A stretch of DNA of 64,000 nt from Lachnospiraceae bacterium (lineage in GTDB: Bacteria; Bacillota; Clostridia; Lachnospirales; Lachnospiraceae): contig JAGCVY010000083.1 of NCBI GenBank assembly GCA_017962105.1, positions 29,404-93,403 of the forward strand, in the 5' to 3' direction. Both the position numbers and the translations under genes were made by a program. Below the pieces are notes generated by a model. It was not told the origin of the DNA. It made no database searches and saw only the letters and a program-made list of their open reading frames with translations. Below, piece after piece: positions 8,236 to 16,582 of the stretch (position 1 is its first letter; each line of letters begins with the position of its first letter).

Positions 8236-8303
8236 ATCATAACACGGAAAATCGGATTTGAAAATTACAGGGAAGTAATCGTTAGCGATAAGCAATGGTT
8301 ATC
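8236..8303 (-). promoter_or_regulatory. putative promoter and LysR-type operator of the sulfur operon
   Basis: On the minus strand a TATGAT -10 (8241-8236) lies 17 bases from a weak TTTTCA -35 (8264-8259). Upstream is a palindrome GATAA-N7-TTATC (8287-8303) overlapping atcgttagcgat (8277-8288). These resemble paired LysR-regulator sites at -45 to -75. The LysR gene is directly upstream, so it probably controls this promoter. The weak -35 fits an activated promoter. Confidence 0.55.
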
Positions 8304-8312
8304 ACTCTTGGC

Positions 8313-8352
8313 TAAAGAAAAGGCAGCCGCACCTCCTGTCAGCGCGGCTGCC
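8313..8352 (-). terminator. terminator of the LysR gene
   Basis: Nine-base stem GGCAGCCGC (8352-8344) with GCGGCTGCC (8330-8322), followed by TTTTCTTT on the minus strand. It separates the regulator transcript from the attenuated operon. Confidence 0.85.
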
Positions 8353-8367
8353 CCGTCCATGCGGTTT

Positions 8368-9273
8368 CTACAGTGCTTTATACTTGAGAAGCTCCTCCAC
8401 ATACACGCTGCCGTACGCTGACAGCGGACTTCCCTGGCGTGTGATATAGCCGATGACCAGCGGATCATCCTCCTTGAGTTTGACGGCAACCAAACCTTTC
8501 AGGATCGCATCATCCCCCGAGAGCATGCCGGTGCCTATGGAATAACCCCCGAGATCCGCAATCAGCTCCATGGTGGTGGCGCGGTCGTCGGAGCGGATCA
8601 TCCGCTCGAATTCCCTGTCAGCCATGGCCTCCTCGGTGAGGTAGTAATCGCTGTCGTCGCTCTGATCAAACGTGATGCACGGATACTCCCGCAGGTCCTC
8701 CAAAGACACCTCCAATGCCGCAGCCAGCGGATGGTTCTCCCACACATAGATGTAAGTGTCGCGCTGCATCAGAGGAACGAACGTGAGCTGGTACTCGCGG
8801 AACAGTTTCTTCATCAGCGCCTCGCTTCCCTCGGAAAATGAGACCACTCCCACTTCACTGCGCAGCGTCCGCACATCCTCCAGCACATCTTTCGTCTTCG
8901 TCTCATGAATGGCGAAGAGATACTGCTCGGGCTTGCATCTTCGGATCGTCTCTGCGAATGCCTTCACCGCAAAATTGTAGTGCTGGGTAGATACGGAAAA
9001 TCTCTCGCGGTTTTTATTTTTCGAGAGATACCGATCCTCAAGGATTTCGTACTGCCCGACAGCTTTCTTGGCGTACTCGACGAACTCCCGCCCCTCGTCG
9101 GTCAGCGAGATTCCCTTGCTGTTCCTCTCGAAGATCAGGATGCCGAGCTCCTCCTCGAGCTCCCGGATGCTGACCGAGAGCGCGGGCTGCGACACGAACA
9201 GTTTCGCCGCCGCTTCACGCATCGACGAGGAGCCTGCCACCGCAAGCACATATTTAATCTGGTTGATATTCAT
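8368..9273 (-). CDS. LysR-family transcriptional regulator
   Basis: A 301-residue LysR regulator. The N-terminal winged helix-turn-helix (1-60) has AAAKLFVSQPALSVSIRELE (19 and following) and LFER-like IFERN. The substrate-binding domain follows from about 90, with GVVSFSEG and YSIGTGM-type segments. The gene is transcribed in the same direction as the sulfur operon that follows it, with its own promoter and terminator. LysR regulators of the CysB/CysL/YtlI type commonly activate sulfur-assimilation operons in response to cysteine precursors. That role is inferred from position and from the operator-like palindromes at 8277-8303. Confidence 0.92.
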   Translation of the reverse strand: MNINQIKYVLAVAGSSSMREAAAKLFVSQPALSVSIRELEEELGILIFERNSKGISLTDEGREFVEYAKKAVGQYEILEDRYLSKNKNRERFSVSTQHYNFAVKAFAETIRRCKPEQYLFAIHETKTKDVLEDVRTLRSEVGVVSFSEGSEALMKKLFREYQLTFVPLMQRDTYIYVWENHPLAAALEVSLEDLREYPCITFDQSDDSDYYLTEEAMADREFERMIRSDDRATTMELIADLGGYSIGTGMLSGDDAILKGLVAVKLKEDDPLVIGYITRQGSPLSAYGSVYVEELLKYKAL

Positions 9274-9344
9274 CCCTGTTTCCTGCTTTCGTCTCTGAAT
9301 AAGTCACGCCGGTTCGTTGACACACTACGCGTATTATGCTCGGA

Positions 9345-9373
9345 ATTATACCTTGATTCTGAGGGATGTGCAA
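9345..9373 (-). promoter_or_regulatory. sigma-A-type promoter of the LysR gene
   Basis: TTGCAC (9373-9368), 17-base spacer, TATAAT (9350-9345) on the minus strand, about 70 bases before the start codon. Confidence 0.75.
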
Positions 9374-9383
9374 TAACAAAATC

Positions 9384-9414
9384 GAAAAGACGCCTGTTCT
9401 CTCAAACAGGCGTC
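9384..9414 (-). terminator. terminator of the sigma/anti-sigma/PASTA operon
   Basis: Stem GACGCCTG (9414-9407) with CAGGCGTC (9396-9389), followed by TTTTCGATTTTG on the minus strand. It ends the transcript carrying the PASTA gene. Confidence 0.85.
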
Positions 9415-9456
9415 CTCCGTTATTTCAATCTCCCCTATTCGTATCGATAATCGCAA

Positions 9457-10098
9457 CTATTCAGGGTTAACTTCCCCCTTGGTATACCATTTGGCCGTAA
9501 TTGTTACGTCTTCCGCCGGCATGGTAAAAGAGTATTCCCAGTAATCACTGTCACTATGGGTTTTTTCCACCTCGTACCCGTTCGCGTACACATGGATATC
9601 CGCATCCATCAGGACTTCCGTCCGGATTTCCACGATATCCCCCCCGTAGGCGCCTTCAGGCATCAGTGCAAAACATTGCCGGATATCTTCGTCCAGCTCA
9701 TAGGAGATTTCATGGCTCATATAGGTGTACCAGCCCTCGCCGACGGTTATGGCAACAATGTCGCTATCCCCCTCGCGTACAATCGCTCCGGGTTTGGGAT
9801 CCTGCTCGGCAACCGCCATTTCATACCGATGAGAGTCAACCCAGGTTATGCTGAAATGGACAGAATATATACCGACTTTCTCGAACTCCGCACTGATCAG
9901 TTTTTCCGCCTCCAGGTAGGGCATCCCGATGACATCCGGCATAACGATCTCTCTGGATGCAGCTTTCTCTCCCGACGCTGAATCCCCGCCTTTTCGAAAT
10001 ACAAAATACCAAAGCAGGAAAAGTGCTAAGAGAACCGCGCCGCCCGCGCATAGGATCACTTTTATGTTTTTGAGGTTTCCTTTTAGTCTGGTTGACAT
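9457..10098 (-). CDS. single-pass membrane protein with one PASTA domain
   Basis: A 213-residue protein with a short basic N-terminus, one membrane segment (about 14-34, VILCAGGAVLLALFLLWYFV) and an external part. Residues about 50-122 match a PASTA domain: VMPDVIGMPYLEAEKLI, then AEQDPKPGAIVREGDSD and VAITVGEG. PASTA domains bind peptidoglycan fragments or beta-lactams in PknB kinases and PBPs; here no kinase is attached. The last 85 residues form a second domain I do not recognise. It follows an ECF-like sigma factor and its anti-sigma partner and precedes a terminator, so it may be a cell-envelope sensor or a target of that system. Confidence 0.75.
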   Translation of the reverse strand: MSTRLKGNLKNIKVILCAGGAVLLALFLLWYFVFRKGGDSASGEKAASREIVMPDVIGMPYLEAEKLISAEFEKVGIYSVHFSITWVDSHRYEMAVAEQDPKPGAIVREGDSDIVAITVGEGWYTYMSHEISYELDEDIRQCFALMPEGAYGGDIVEIRTEVLMDADIHVYANGYEVEKTHSDSDYWEYSFTMPAEDVTITAKWYTKGEVNPE

Positions 10099-10156
10099 AA
10101 TACACCTCCGTATACCCGATGGGGCCCGGGTGATATTTTCCGACCCGTTCGCAGTT

Positions 10157-11359
10157 TCAGTCGGTCAGGCCGTACTCGATCTCATACGTATCACTGTCCA
10201 CGTACCAGCCCGGGTAATAGATCGGCCAGGTTCCGTCTTCATTGCACGAGAAGCTTCCGAAGGTATAGTTGTAACATCCCTCTTCATCTCCGAAGGCTGC
10301 CAAAGCTTTCGCAAACTCAATCCCCCGGAACTCATAATCCAGAAGATAATCGCCGCTGACAACCCCGAGGGTTACATCCATCTTCCGGGGGAAGCAGTCC
10401 TTAACGGCCTTCGTCCGCAGTTTCAGAACCTTGTCACTTACTTCTGACGCATCCATGACCGGATGCTCCAGCGTAAGCCGCAAATCCGCCGGAATCGACG
10501 CATCGAGGGGCTGCGAGTACCTGGTAATATCATACCGCTCCGTCTCCGAAGCTTTTACTTTTCGGGCTTCCAGCTGCGGCACATCCTTCACATTCCGTAT
10601 GGTGAGATATACTTCCTCGTCATATTCGTACACCTCGTCCTCTTCCGTCAGATCCCAGTTAATCTTGATTCCATCCGGCGTGACGAGCCATTCGTTTGTC
10701 AGATGATTCCCGAAGCTTACCAGCCGAAGCAATGTGCACGGTCCGGACTCGTCCTCGTACGTATACGCATTTATGATTTCATAGAAATGGAACGTATCCT
10801 CCGGAATGCACGCATACCAGTCGCTCTGCTTAACCTCCGACAGCGGGATTTCCCGGGCTCTGTCCGGGATTTTCTTCTCCTGAAGTCCCATCGGAGTGGG
10901 CATAGGGTTCTGTCTCGGCGTTATCGTCGGTGTAGGCGTAGCGTCAGGCAGCGACGGTGTAGGTGTGGCTGCCGGCATCGTCGGTGTAGGCATAGCAATA
11001 GGCAGCGTCGGTGTCGGAGTTGCCACAGGCATCGTCGGCGTAGGTGTGTTCACTTGCGGTTCCTGCGTCGGCGTGGGCGTTGTCGGTAGCGGCGTCGCCG
11101 TACCGACCGGTGTCGGGTCCTGCCGGGACGGGACAATTTTCTTGAACCATCCGTTCTTCGCACCAACAAACCCGATAACAACAATAATGGCAGCTGCGGC
11201 AATGCCGCTCAACACGCGAAGTCTTGCAATTCTTCGCGCCGGTGTATTTTTAACCCCCATCCCTGCCGATACGGTTTCATTTTCCGTATACGGATTCGCT
11301 TCTTCGATCAACCGGTCATCCAGATCGGTAAGTCCGTGTATCAAATCTATCTTTTTCAT
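10157..11359 (-). CDS. probable membrane anti-sigma factor with Thr/Pro-rich stalk
   Basis: A 400-residue single-pass protein. Residues 1-45 should be cytoplasmic, a membrane helix lies near 50-66 (LSGIAAAAIIVVIGFVGA), and a TPTPT-rich repeat stalk spans about 80-165. An external domain of about 230 residues follows that I do not recognise. Its start codon overlaps the stop of the sigma-factor gene (ATGA), the classical arrangement of a sigma/anti-sigma pair. Role as anti-sigma factor is inferred from that coupling and topology; no zinc-binding anti-sigma motif is seen. The TP repeat is encoded by near-repeated DNA and could vary in length between strains. Confidence 0.65.
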   Translation of the reverse strand: MKKIDLIHGLTDLDDRLIEEANPYTENETVSAGMGVKNTPARRIARLRVLSGIAAAAIIVVIGFVGAKNGWFKKIVPSRQDPTPVGTATPLPTTPTPTQEPQVNTPTPTMPVATPTPTLPIAMPTPTMPAATPTPSLPDATPTPTITPRQNPMPTPMGLQEKKIPDRAREIPLSEVKQSDWYACIPEDTFHFYEIINAYTYEDESGPCTLLRLVSFGNHLTNEWLVTPDGIKINWDLTEEDEVYEYDEEVYLTIRNVKDVPQLEARKVKASETERYDITRYSQPLDASIPADLRLTLEHPVMDASEVSDKVLKLRTKAVKDCFPRKMDVTLGVVSGDYLLDYEFRGIEFAKALAAFGDEEGCYNYTFGSFSCNEDGTWPIYYPGWYVDSDTYEIEYGLTD

Positions 11360-11916
11360 ACAGTGTAGCCTTCCTTTCCCAGTTTGTCTTTCAGTCGAAG
11401 ACGCAGGCGGTGCAGGATGGAAAGCACCTTACTTTCGCTTATTCCGTTCCGCTCGGAAATCTGCCGAACCGTCAGGAAATACCAGTATTTCTGCACGAAA
11501 ACAATGCGGTAAAGCTTCTTCTGCCCAAAAAGGAACTCGTTGATGCTGTGCATCAGGGCATCCTCCCTCACACGGTCCTCCACCGAGTCGATCTGTGCGA
11601 CAAACTCCTCCACCTCATCAAAGCTCACCGTTGTCTGCCCTCCGCCCCGCTTCTTGCTCGTCAGCTCGCGGTAGCGGTCGATGGACAGGTTTCGAACAAT
11701 CTTCCCCAGATATACGCGCAGGTTGTCCGGTTTCTTCGGCGGAATCGTATCCCACACCCGCATCAGCGCATCGTTAACACACTCCTCCGCATCCTCCTTG
11801 GTACCGAGGATCCCGAGGGCAACTGAAAGTCCGTATTTTCCGTACTTTCTCTCAGTCTCCCGGATCGCGTCTTCCGAGCGGTTCCGATACAACTCAAGAA
11901 TTCCGACGTCTTCCAT
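11356..11916 (-). CDS. ECF-like RNA polymerase sigma factor
   Basis: A 186-residue sigma-70 family protein. Region 2 includes EDAEECVNDALMRVWDTIPP and LGKIVRNLSIDRYR (about 50-85). Region 4 lies near 130-175 with VFVQKYWYFLTVRQISE and SESKVLSILHRLR. The start at 11916 follows AAGGAG with ten bases between; the longer open frame upstream crosses a terminator region. The stop overlaps the start of the membrane partner gene. It probably directs transcription of envelope functions, perhaps including the PASTA gene two positions downstream. The proposed target regulon is inference. Confidence 0.85.
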   Translation of the reverse strand: MEDVGILELYRNRSEDAIRETERKYGKYGLSVALGILGTKEDAEECVNDALMRVWDTIPPKKPDNLRVYLGKIVRNLSIDRYRELTSKKRGGGQTTVSFDEVEEFVAQIDSVEDRVREDALMHSINEFLFGQKKLYRIVFVQKYWYFLTVRQISERNGISESKVLSILHRLRLRLKDKLGKEGYTV

Positions 11917-12017
11917 GAAAGTATTTCTCCTTTGTTTTTGAAGCTTCATCCATACAGACGGAAAATGAAACCGGCAGATTGCATTTTTCGAAAAAAATAT
12001 TTCTGTTATTTTATCAT

Positions 12018-12061
12018 CGAAAAAGGAGACTGTCACTACTTACTGTGAAAACGGTCTCCTT
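12018..12061 (-). terminator. terminator downstream of the cstA remnant
   Basis: Inverted repeat AAGGAGAC (12061-12054) with GTCTCCTT (12030-12023), followed by TTTTTCG on the minus strand, about 50 bases after the cstA remnant. Confidence 0.7.
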
Positions 12062-12111
12062 CACTCTCACTTCCTTGTTCTATTGTGTCTTGCAAACATT
12101 CGATGCAGTTT

Positions 12112-12798
12112 TCATGCAGTTATACTCTGCCCGGCCTCATCCGACTGAGGCTTCGTCCGCTTCAAAAGCACCAGATATACCACAAACAGTGCGACGGCAA
12201 ATCCCAGACCGATCGGGTACGCAATTCCCGAGGACAAGTCGAAGCCTTCCCCGGCCATCAGGATGTAGGTCAGGCTCACCGCCGACATAAACACCGCCGG
12301 GAACGCCGTGTCGCCGGAGGTGATGGGGCAGACCACAACGCCGATCACCGCGAGGACGCCGCCCACCGTGCCGAGCATCGTCTTGGAAATCTCATAGACC
12401 GTACCGGATTGACCGAGCCCCGCAATGGCGTTGCCGAGGAGCTGTGTGGTCCCGTAAAATGCCACGCCGGCCGCCGCCCAGATCAGAGCGATCACGGATT
12501 CAGCGATCATTTAGTCATGCACGGCTCCGCCTAAGATCGAGCCGAAGACGATCCACAGGAACACCACCGGTCCGAAGCATGCACCCATCAAAGCGCCGAA
12601 GATCGGCCCGGTTCCCGCGATGTTCAGAAGCTGCACCAGGAAGGCCTTCCACGGCTTCATGGGCACACAGTCCACGCCGGCGTTGATGGCAATCGCCGGC
12701 GTCTGCCGGTCATCAGGACCGAACACCCGCTCCGTGATCCGTCCGTACACAAGAAAACCGATCAGCAAAACTGCAAGAGCACAAAACAAGGAGATCAT
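12112..12798 (-). pseudogene. cstA: cstA remnant with internal deletion and in-frame stop
   Basis: The two halves belong to the CstA peptide/pyruvate-transporter family. Codons 1-95 give the N-terminus, with VDCVPMKPWKAFLVQLLNIAG and FGSILGGAVHD. A TAA follows, and the same frame resumes at 12510 with MIAESVIALIWAAAG, which in intact CstA lies well over 100 residues later. So a central block, including several membrane helices, is missing, and the junction created or preserved an in-frame stop. The 5' part still has a good ribosome site (AAGGAG). Two short membrane peptides could still be made, but a working transporter is unlikely. Confidence 0.8.
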
Positions 12799-12882
12799 AT
12801 GTCAGCTCCTTTCTTCCGGATCCAACCCGGGAAAACCGTCACACAACAATGTCTGTCTCACAGCATCCAACCGTTGTCACAC

Positions 12883-13956
12883 TCACATATTTGAAATCAC
12901 ACCGCCGCCGAGCACGCAGCCATTCTCATCGTACCAGACTGCCGACTGCCCCGGCGCTGCCGCACGGACCGGCTCGTCGAAATCGATCCGGAACAGTCCG
13001 TCGCCCATCCGGGTGACCACCGCTGCCTGCGGTGCGTGGTGGTACCTCACTTTTACAAAACTGCGAAGGCTCTCTCCCTCCGGGATGTCCTCTACACCCA
13101 TGAAATTTACATCCTCGCAGAGAATGCTGTCGCGGTAGACGGCGCTCTCGTCGCCGAGAACAACCTCATTTTCCGAGGGACGGATCTCCGTGACGTACGC
13201 AGGGAATCCCAGGGCGATGCCCAAGCCCTTGCGCTGCCCGACCGTATAGTTGATGATGCCCTTGTGACGGCCGAGAACGCGGCCCTCCGTATCGACGAAA
13301 TTGCCCTCACCGGGGATCTCGCTGCCCTCCGGGGCGTGGTCGCGGACATACTCCGCATAATGACCCTCCGGCACAAAGCAGATCTCCTGGGAATCGGGCT
13401 TGTCCGCAACGACAATCCCGGCCTGCCGCGCCAGTTCCCGCACCGTCTCCTTGGAGTAGGATCCAAGCGGCATCATGGTCCGCGCCAGCTGGTCCTGGGT
13501 AAGGCGGTAGAGCATGTACGTCTGGTCCTTCTCCGCGTGGTCCGCCGTCCGCACGGTGTAGCGGCCGTCCGGAAGCTGCACGACGTTGGCATAGTGTCCG
13601 GTGGCCACGGCGGCCGCCTGAAGGATGTCCGCGTACTCCAGCATCTTCGCCCATTTGACGGTGCGGTTGCAGCCCACGCAGGGGTTCGGCGTCCGTCCGC
13701 GCAGGTACTCCGCGACGAAGGGGGCGGTTACGTTTTCGCAAAATGAGGACACGCAGTTGACCACATGGAACGGAATCCCGATCAGCGCTGCGGTGTCTCT
13801 GGCGTCGTCAATCTCGCAGCAGCGGCTCATCTCGCCGCTCTCCGATTCCCATGTGCGCAGCGTGATGCCGATGACATCGTGTCCCTGCTCCTTGAGAAGC
13901 AGGGCAGCCACTGCGCTGTCCACGCCGCCGGACAATCCTACCAAAACCTTAGCCAT
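12883..13956 (-). CDS. mnmA: tRNA-specific 2-thiouridylase MnmA
   Basis: A 357-residue enzyme that puts the sulfur into 2-thiouridine at the wobble position of Glu, Gln and Lys tRNAs. The PP-loop SGGVDS is at residues about 9-14. The two catalytic cysteines lie in NPCVGCNRTVKW (first) and DSQEICFV (second), and VGQRKGLGIA is also present. The ATG at 13956 was chosen because GGAGG lies 5 bases upstream; an in-frame TTG further upstream overlaps that site. It follows metK after a terminator. Length is normal for the family. Confidence 0.95.
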   Translation of the reverse strand: MAKVLVGLSGGVDSAVAALLLKEQGHDVIGITLRTWESESGEMSRCCEIDDARDTAALIGIPFHVVNCVSSFCENVTAPFVAEYLRGRTPNPCVGCNRTVKWAKMLEYADILQAAAVATGHYANVVQLPDGRYTVRTADHAEKDQTYMLYRLTQDQLARTMMPLGSYSKETVRELARQAGIVVADKPDSQEICFVPEGHYAEYVRDHAPEGSEIPGEGNFVDTEGRVLGRHKGIINYTVGQRKGLGIALGFPAYVTEIRPSENEVVLGDESAVYRDSILCEDVNFMGVEDIPEGESLRSFVKVRYHHAPQAAVVTRMGDGLFRIDFDEPVRAAAPGQSAVWYDENGCVLGGGVISNM

Positions 13957-13965
13957 TCTATCCTC

Positions 13966-13997
13966 CAAAAAAGCGCAGAACCCTTCGGCTCTGCGCT
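13966..13997 (-). terminator. terminator of metK
   Basis: Stem AGCGCAGA (13997-13990) with TCTGCGCT (13979-13972), then TTTTTT on the minus strand, directly before the mnmA ribosome site. It may partly insulate mnmA. Confidence 0.85.
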
Positions 13998-14004
13998 TCC
14001 TCTT

Positions 14005-15216
14005 TTACAGGTATTTCCGCAACTCCTCGATGCGGTCCGTCCGCTCCCACGGAAGGTCGATATCGGTGCGGCCGAAATGGCCGTACGCCGCGGTCTGCTT
14101 GTAAATCGGCCGGCGCAGGTCGAGCATCTTGATGATGCCGCCCGGGCGAAGGTCGAAGACCTTGCGGACAATCTTCGTGAGCTCAACATCGGAAATCTTG
14201 CCGGTGCCGAAGGTATCCAGCATCACCGAGGTGGGCTCCGCAACGCCGATGGCGTAGGAAAGCTGAACCTCGCAGCGGTCTGCGAGTCCTGCCGCTACCA
14301 CGTTCTTCGCCACATAGCGGGCTGCATAGCTGGCGGAACGGTCCACCTTCGTGCAGTCCTTTCCGGAAAATGCCCCGCCGCCGTGGCGAGCATATCCGCC
14401 GTAGGTATCCACGATGATCTTGCGGCCCGTGAGGCCGGAGTCACCGTTCGGTCCGCCGATGACAAAGCGTCCCGTGGGGTTGATATAGAAGATCGTCTCG
14501 TCGTCCACCATCTCCGCCGGAAGAACCGGGTCGAGGACGAACTTTCGAATGTCTTCGTGAAGCTTTTCCTGGGTCACATCCGGGTCGTGCTGCGTCGAGA
14601 GAACCACCGCATGCAGATGCACGGGCTTGCCGTTCTCGTCGTACTCCACCGTCACCTGGGATTTGCCGTCCGGACGAAGATACGGAAGGGTTCCGTTCTT
14701 GCGGACCTCGGCAAGCTTTCTCGTGAGCTTGTGCGCAAGACTGATCGGATACGGCATCAGCTCCGGGGTCTCGTTCGTCGCGTAGCCGAACATCATACCC
14801 TGATCGCCGGCGCCGACGTTGAGTTCGTCAGCAACCGCACGGCTGCTCTCACCGCTGTCCGCCGCAGCGCCTTCCTTGAGTTCAAGGGCCTTATTCACGC
14901 CCATGGCAATGTCCGCGGACTGTTCGTCAAGCGCAACAATGACGCCGCAGGTATCGGCGTCAAATCCGTATTTGGCACGCGTGTAACCGATCTCGCGGAT
15001 CGTGTCTCGCACGGTCTTCTGAATATCCACGTAACCGTCAGTGGAAATCTCACCCATCACAAGCACAAGGCCGGTCGTGATCGCCGTCTCGCAGGCTACA
15101 CGGCTCATGGGGTCCTGCGCGATCAGCGCATCCAAAACCGCATCCGAAATCTGGTCGCAGATCTTATCGGGATGTCCCTCTGTAACCGATTCCGAAGTAA
15201 ACAGCCTTTTTTCCAA
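14005..15216 (-). CDS. metK: S-adenosylmethionine synthetase
   Basis: A 403-residue enzyme making S-adenosylmethionine from methionine and ATP. It begins [22 protein letters not shown] and shows [12 protein letters not shown] near 117 and the P-loop-like [16 protein letters not shown] near 265. These are all diagnostic. The start follows AGGAGGCG. Only 55 bases separate it from murA upstream, so there is no room for a SAM riboswitch and it is probably read through from murA or from a promoter in that gap. Confidence 0.97.
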   Translation of the reverse strand: MEKRLFTSESVTEGHPDKICDQISDAVLDALIAQDPMSRVACETAITTGLVLVMGEISTDGYVDIQKTVRDTIREIGYTRAKYGFDADTCGVIVALDEQSADIAMGVNKALELKEGAAADSGESSRAVADELNVGAGDQGMMFGYATNETPELMPYPISLAHKLTRKLAEVRKNGTLPYLRPDGKSQVTVEYDENGKPVHLHAVVLSTQHDPDVTQEKLHEDIRKFVLDPVLPAEMVDDETIFYINPTGRFVIGGPNGDSGLTGRKIIVDTYGGYARHGGGAFSGKDCTKVDRSASYAARYVAKNVVAAGLADRCEVQLSYAIGVAEPTSVMLDTFGTGKISDVELTKIVRKVFDLRPGGIIKMLDLRRPIYKQTAAYGHFGRTDIDLPWERTDRIEELRKYL

Positions 15217-15271
15217 CTTTTATCGCCTCCTTAATTAGTACGGGTTTGTTTGTCATATTTTCGGGCCGGAA

Positions 15272-16576
15272 TCACTCCGTTCCCAGATTGCTCCGGTCGT
15301 CCACTGTCTCCTTGACAATGTCCGCACCGATCCCGCGAAGCTTGCCGTCGAAATCCTCGTAGCCTCGCTCAATATAGTCAATCCAATCCAGCACCGTCTG
15401 TCCGCCAGCCGCAAGGGCTGCGATCGTGAGCGCTGCACCGGCGCGAAGGTCCGGGACCTCGATATGCGTTCCGGTCACCGACTCTACGCCGTGGATCTTC
15501 GCTGTTTTATTGTCCTTCACATCGATGTCGGCGCCCATTTTCCGAAGCTCTTCCACGTAGCGGAAGCGGTTCTCGAAAATGGTTTCCGTAACCGTGCTGT
15601 TGCCGCTGCCGAGCATCAGGACCGACGTGATCTGCGGCTGCATGTCCGTCGGGAATCCGGGATACACACGGGTGCGTACCGTCGAGCTGCCGAGCCTCGT
15701 GCCCTCCTCTGCCACGATGCGGACCTCGTCGCCGCTTGCGGACTCCTCAACCCGCACGCCGATCTCCTCAAGCTTGGAGGAAATGGCCTCCAGGTGGCGC
15801 GGGATGACGTTCTTCAGCGTCACATCGCCCTTCGCCGCAGCTACCGCACACATAAACGTTCCCGCCTCGATCTGGTCGGGAATGATGGAATACTCCGTGC
15901 CACGCAGGGATTCCACACCGTAGATACGGATCACATCCGTACCGGCGCCCTTGATCCGCGCGCCCATGCTGTTTAAGAAGTTGGCCACATCAACGATGTG
16001 CGGCTCCTTCGCGGCATTTTCCACCGTGGTCTGGCCCTTTGCAAGAACTGCCGCCAGCATGATGTTGATGGTGGCGCCGACGCTGGCAACATCGAGGAAA
16101 ATACCGTTGCCGCGCAGGTTCGTCACATTGGCATAAATGCAATTGTCTTTCTCATTCTCGTCGCAGTTGACGCCGAGAGCACGGAAACCTTTCAGATGCT
16201 GGTCGATCGGCCGTGAGCCGATGTCGCATCCGCCGGGCATCGCAACCTGTGCCTGCCCTTTCTTGCCAATCAGCGCACCGAGCAGATAGTACGATGCACG
16301 GATCTTCTGGATAACTTCCGACTTTACTACCACGGAATTGATGGTCTTGCCGCAGATCACGACCTTGTGCGGGTCGATCCGATCCACGGTTGCACCGATT
16401 CCCTTGATGGCGTCAAGCAGCACGTTGATGTCGCTGACATCCGGAAGATTCTCGATGGTAACCGGCTCGTCCGTCAGAATTGCACCCGCAATGATACCAA
16501 GCGCCGCGTTCTTCGCGCCGCCGATCACCACGTCACCGTGCAATGACTTGCCTCCGTTAATGATATACCGATTCAT
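15272..16576 (-). CDS. murA: UDP-N-acetylglucosamine 1-carboxyvinyltransferase
   Basis: A 434-residue EPSP-synthase-fold enzyme for the first committed step of peptidoglycan synthesis. It adds enolpyruvate to UDP-GlcNAc. The catalytic loop MPGGCDIGSRPIDQH (Cys near 116) holds the cysteine targeted by fosfomycin. The N-terminal GGAKNAAL is also typical. It lies 6 bases after the acidic TPR gene and 55 bases before metK. Other murA-type genes may exist outside the window, so whether this is the first or second paralogue cannot be said. Confidence 0.96.
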   Translation of the reverse strand: MNRYIINGGKSLHGDVVIGGAKNAALGIIAGAILTDEPVTIENLPDVSDINVLLDAIKGIGATVDRIDPHKVVICGKTINSVVVKSEVIQKIRASYYLLGALIGKKGQAQVAMPGGCDIGSRPIDQHLKGFRALGVNCDENEKDNCIYANVTNLRGNGIFLDVASVGATINIMLAAVLAKGQTTVENAAKEPHIVDVANFLNSMGARIKGAGTDVIRIYGVESLRGTEYSIIPDQIEAGTFMCAVAAAKGDVTLKNVIPRHLEAISSKLEEIGVRVEESASGDEVRIVAEEGTRLGSSTVRTRVYPGFPTDMQPQITSVLMLGSGNSTVTETIFENRFRYVEELRKMGADIDVKDNKTAKIHGVESVTGTHIEVPDLRAGAALTIAALAAGGQTVLDWIDYIERGYEDFDGKLRGIGADIVKETVDDRSNLGTE

Positions 16577-16582
16577 AATAGG

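Noticed and set aside
11917-12036. Longer start for the sigma factor
   Set aside because: It would cross a terminator-adjacent A/T-rich region and lacks a ribosome site; the ATG at 11916 has AAGGAG.
15217-15271. Possible SAM riboswitch ahead of metK
   Set aside because: Only 55 bases separate metK from murA, too few for any known SAM riboswitch.
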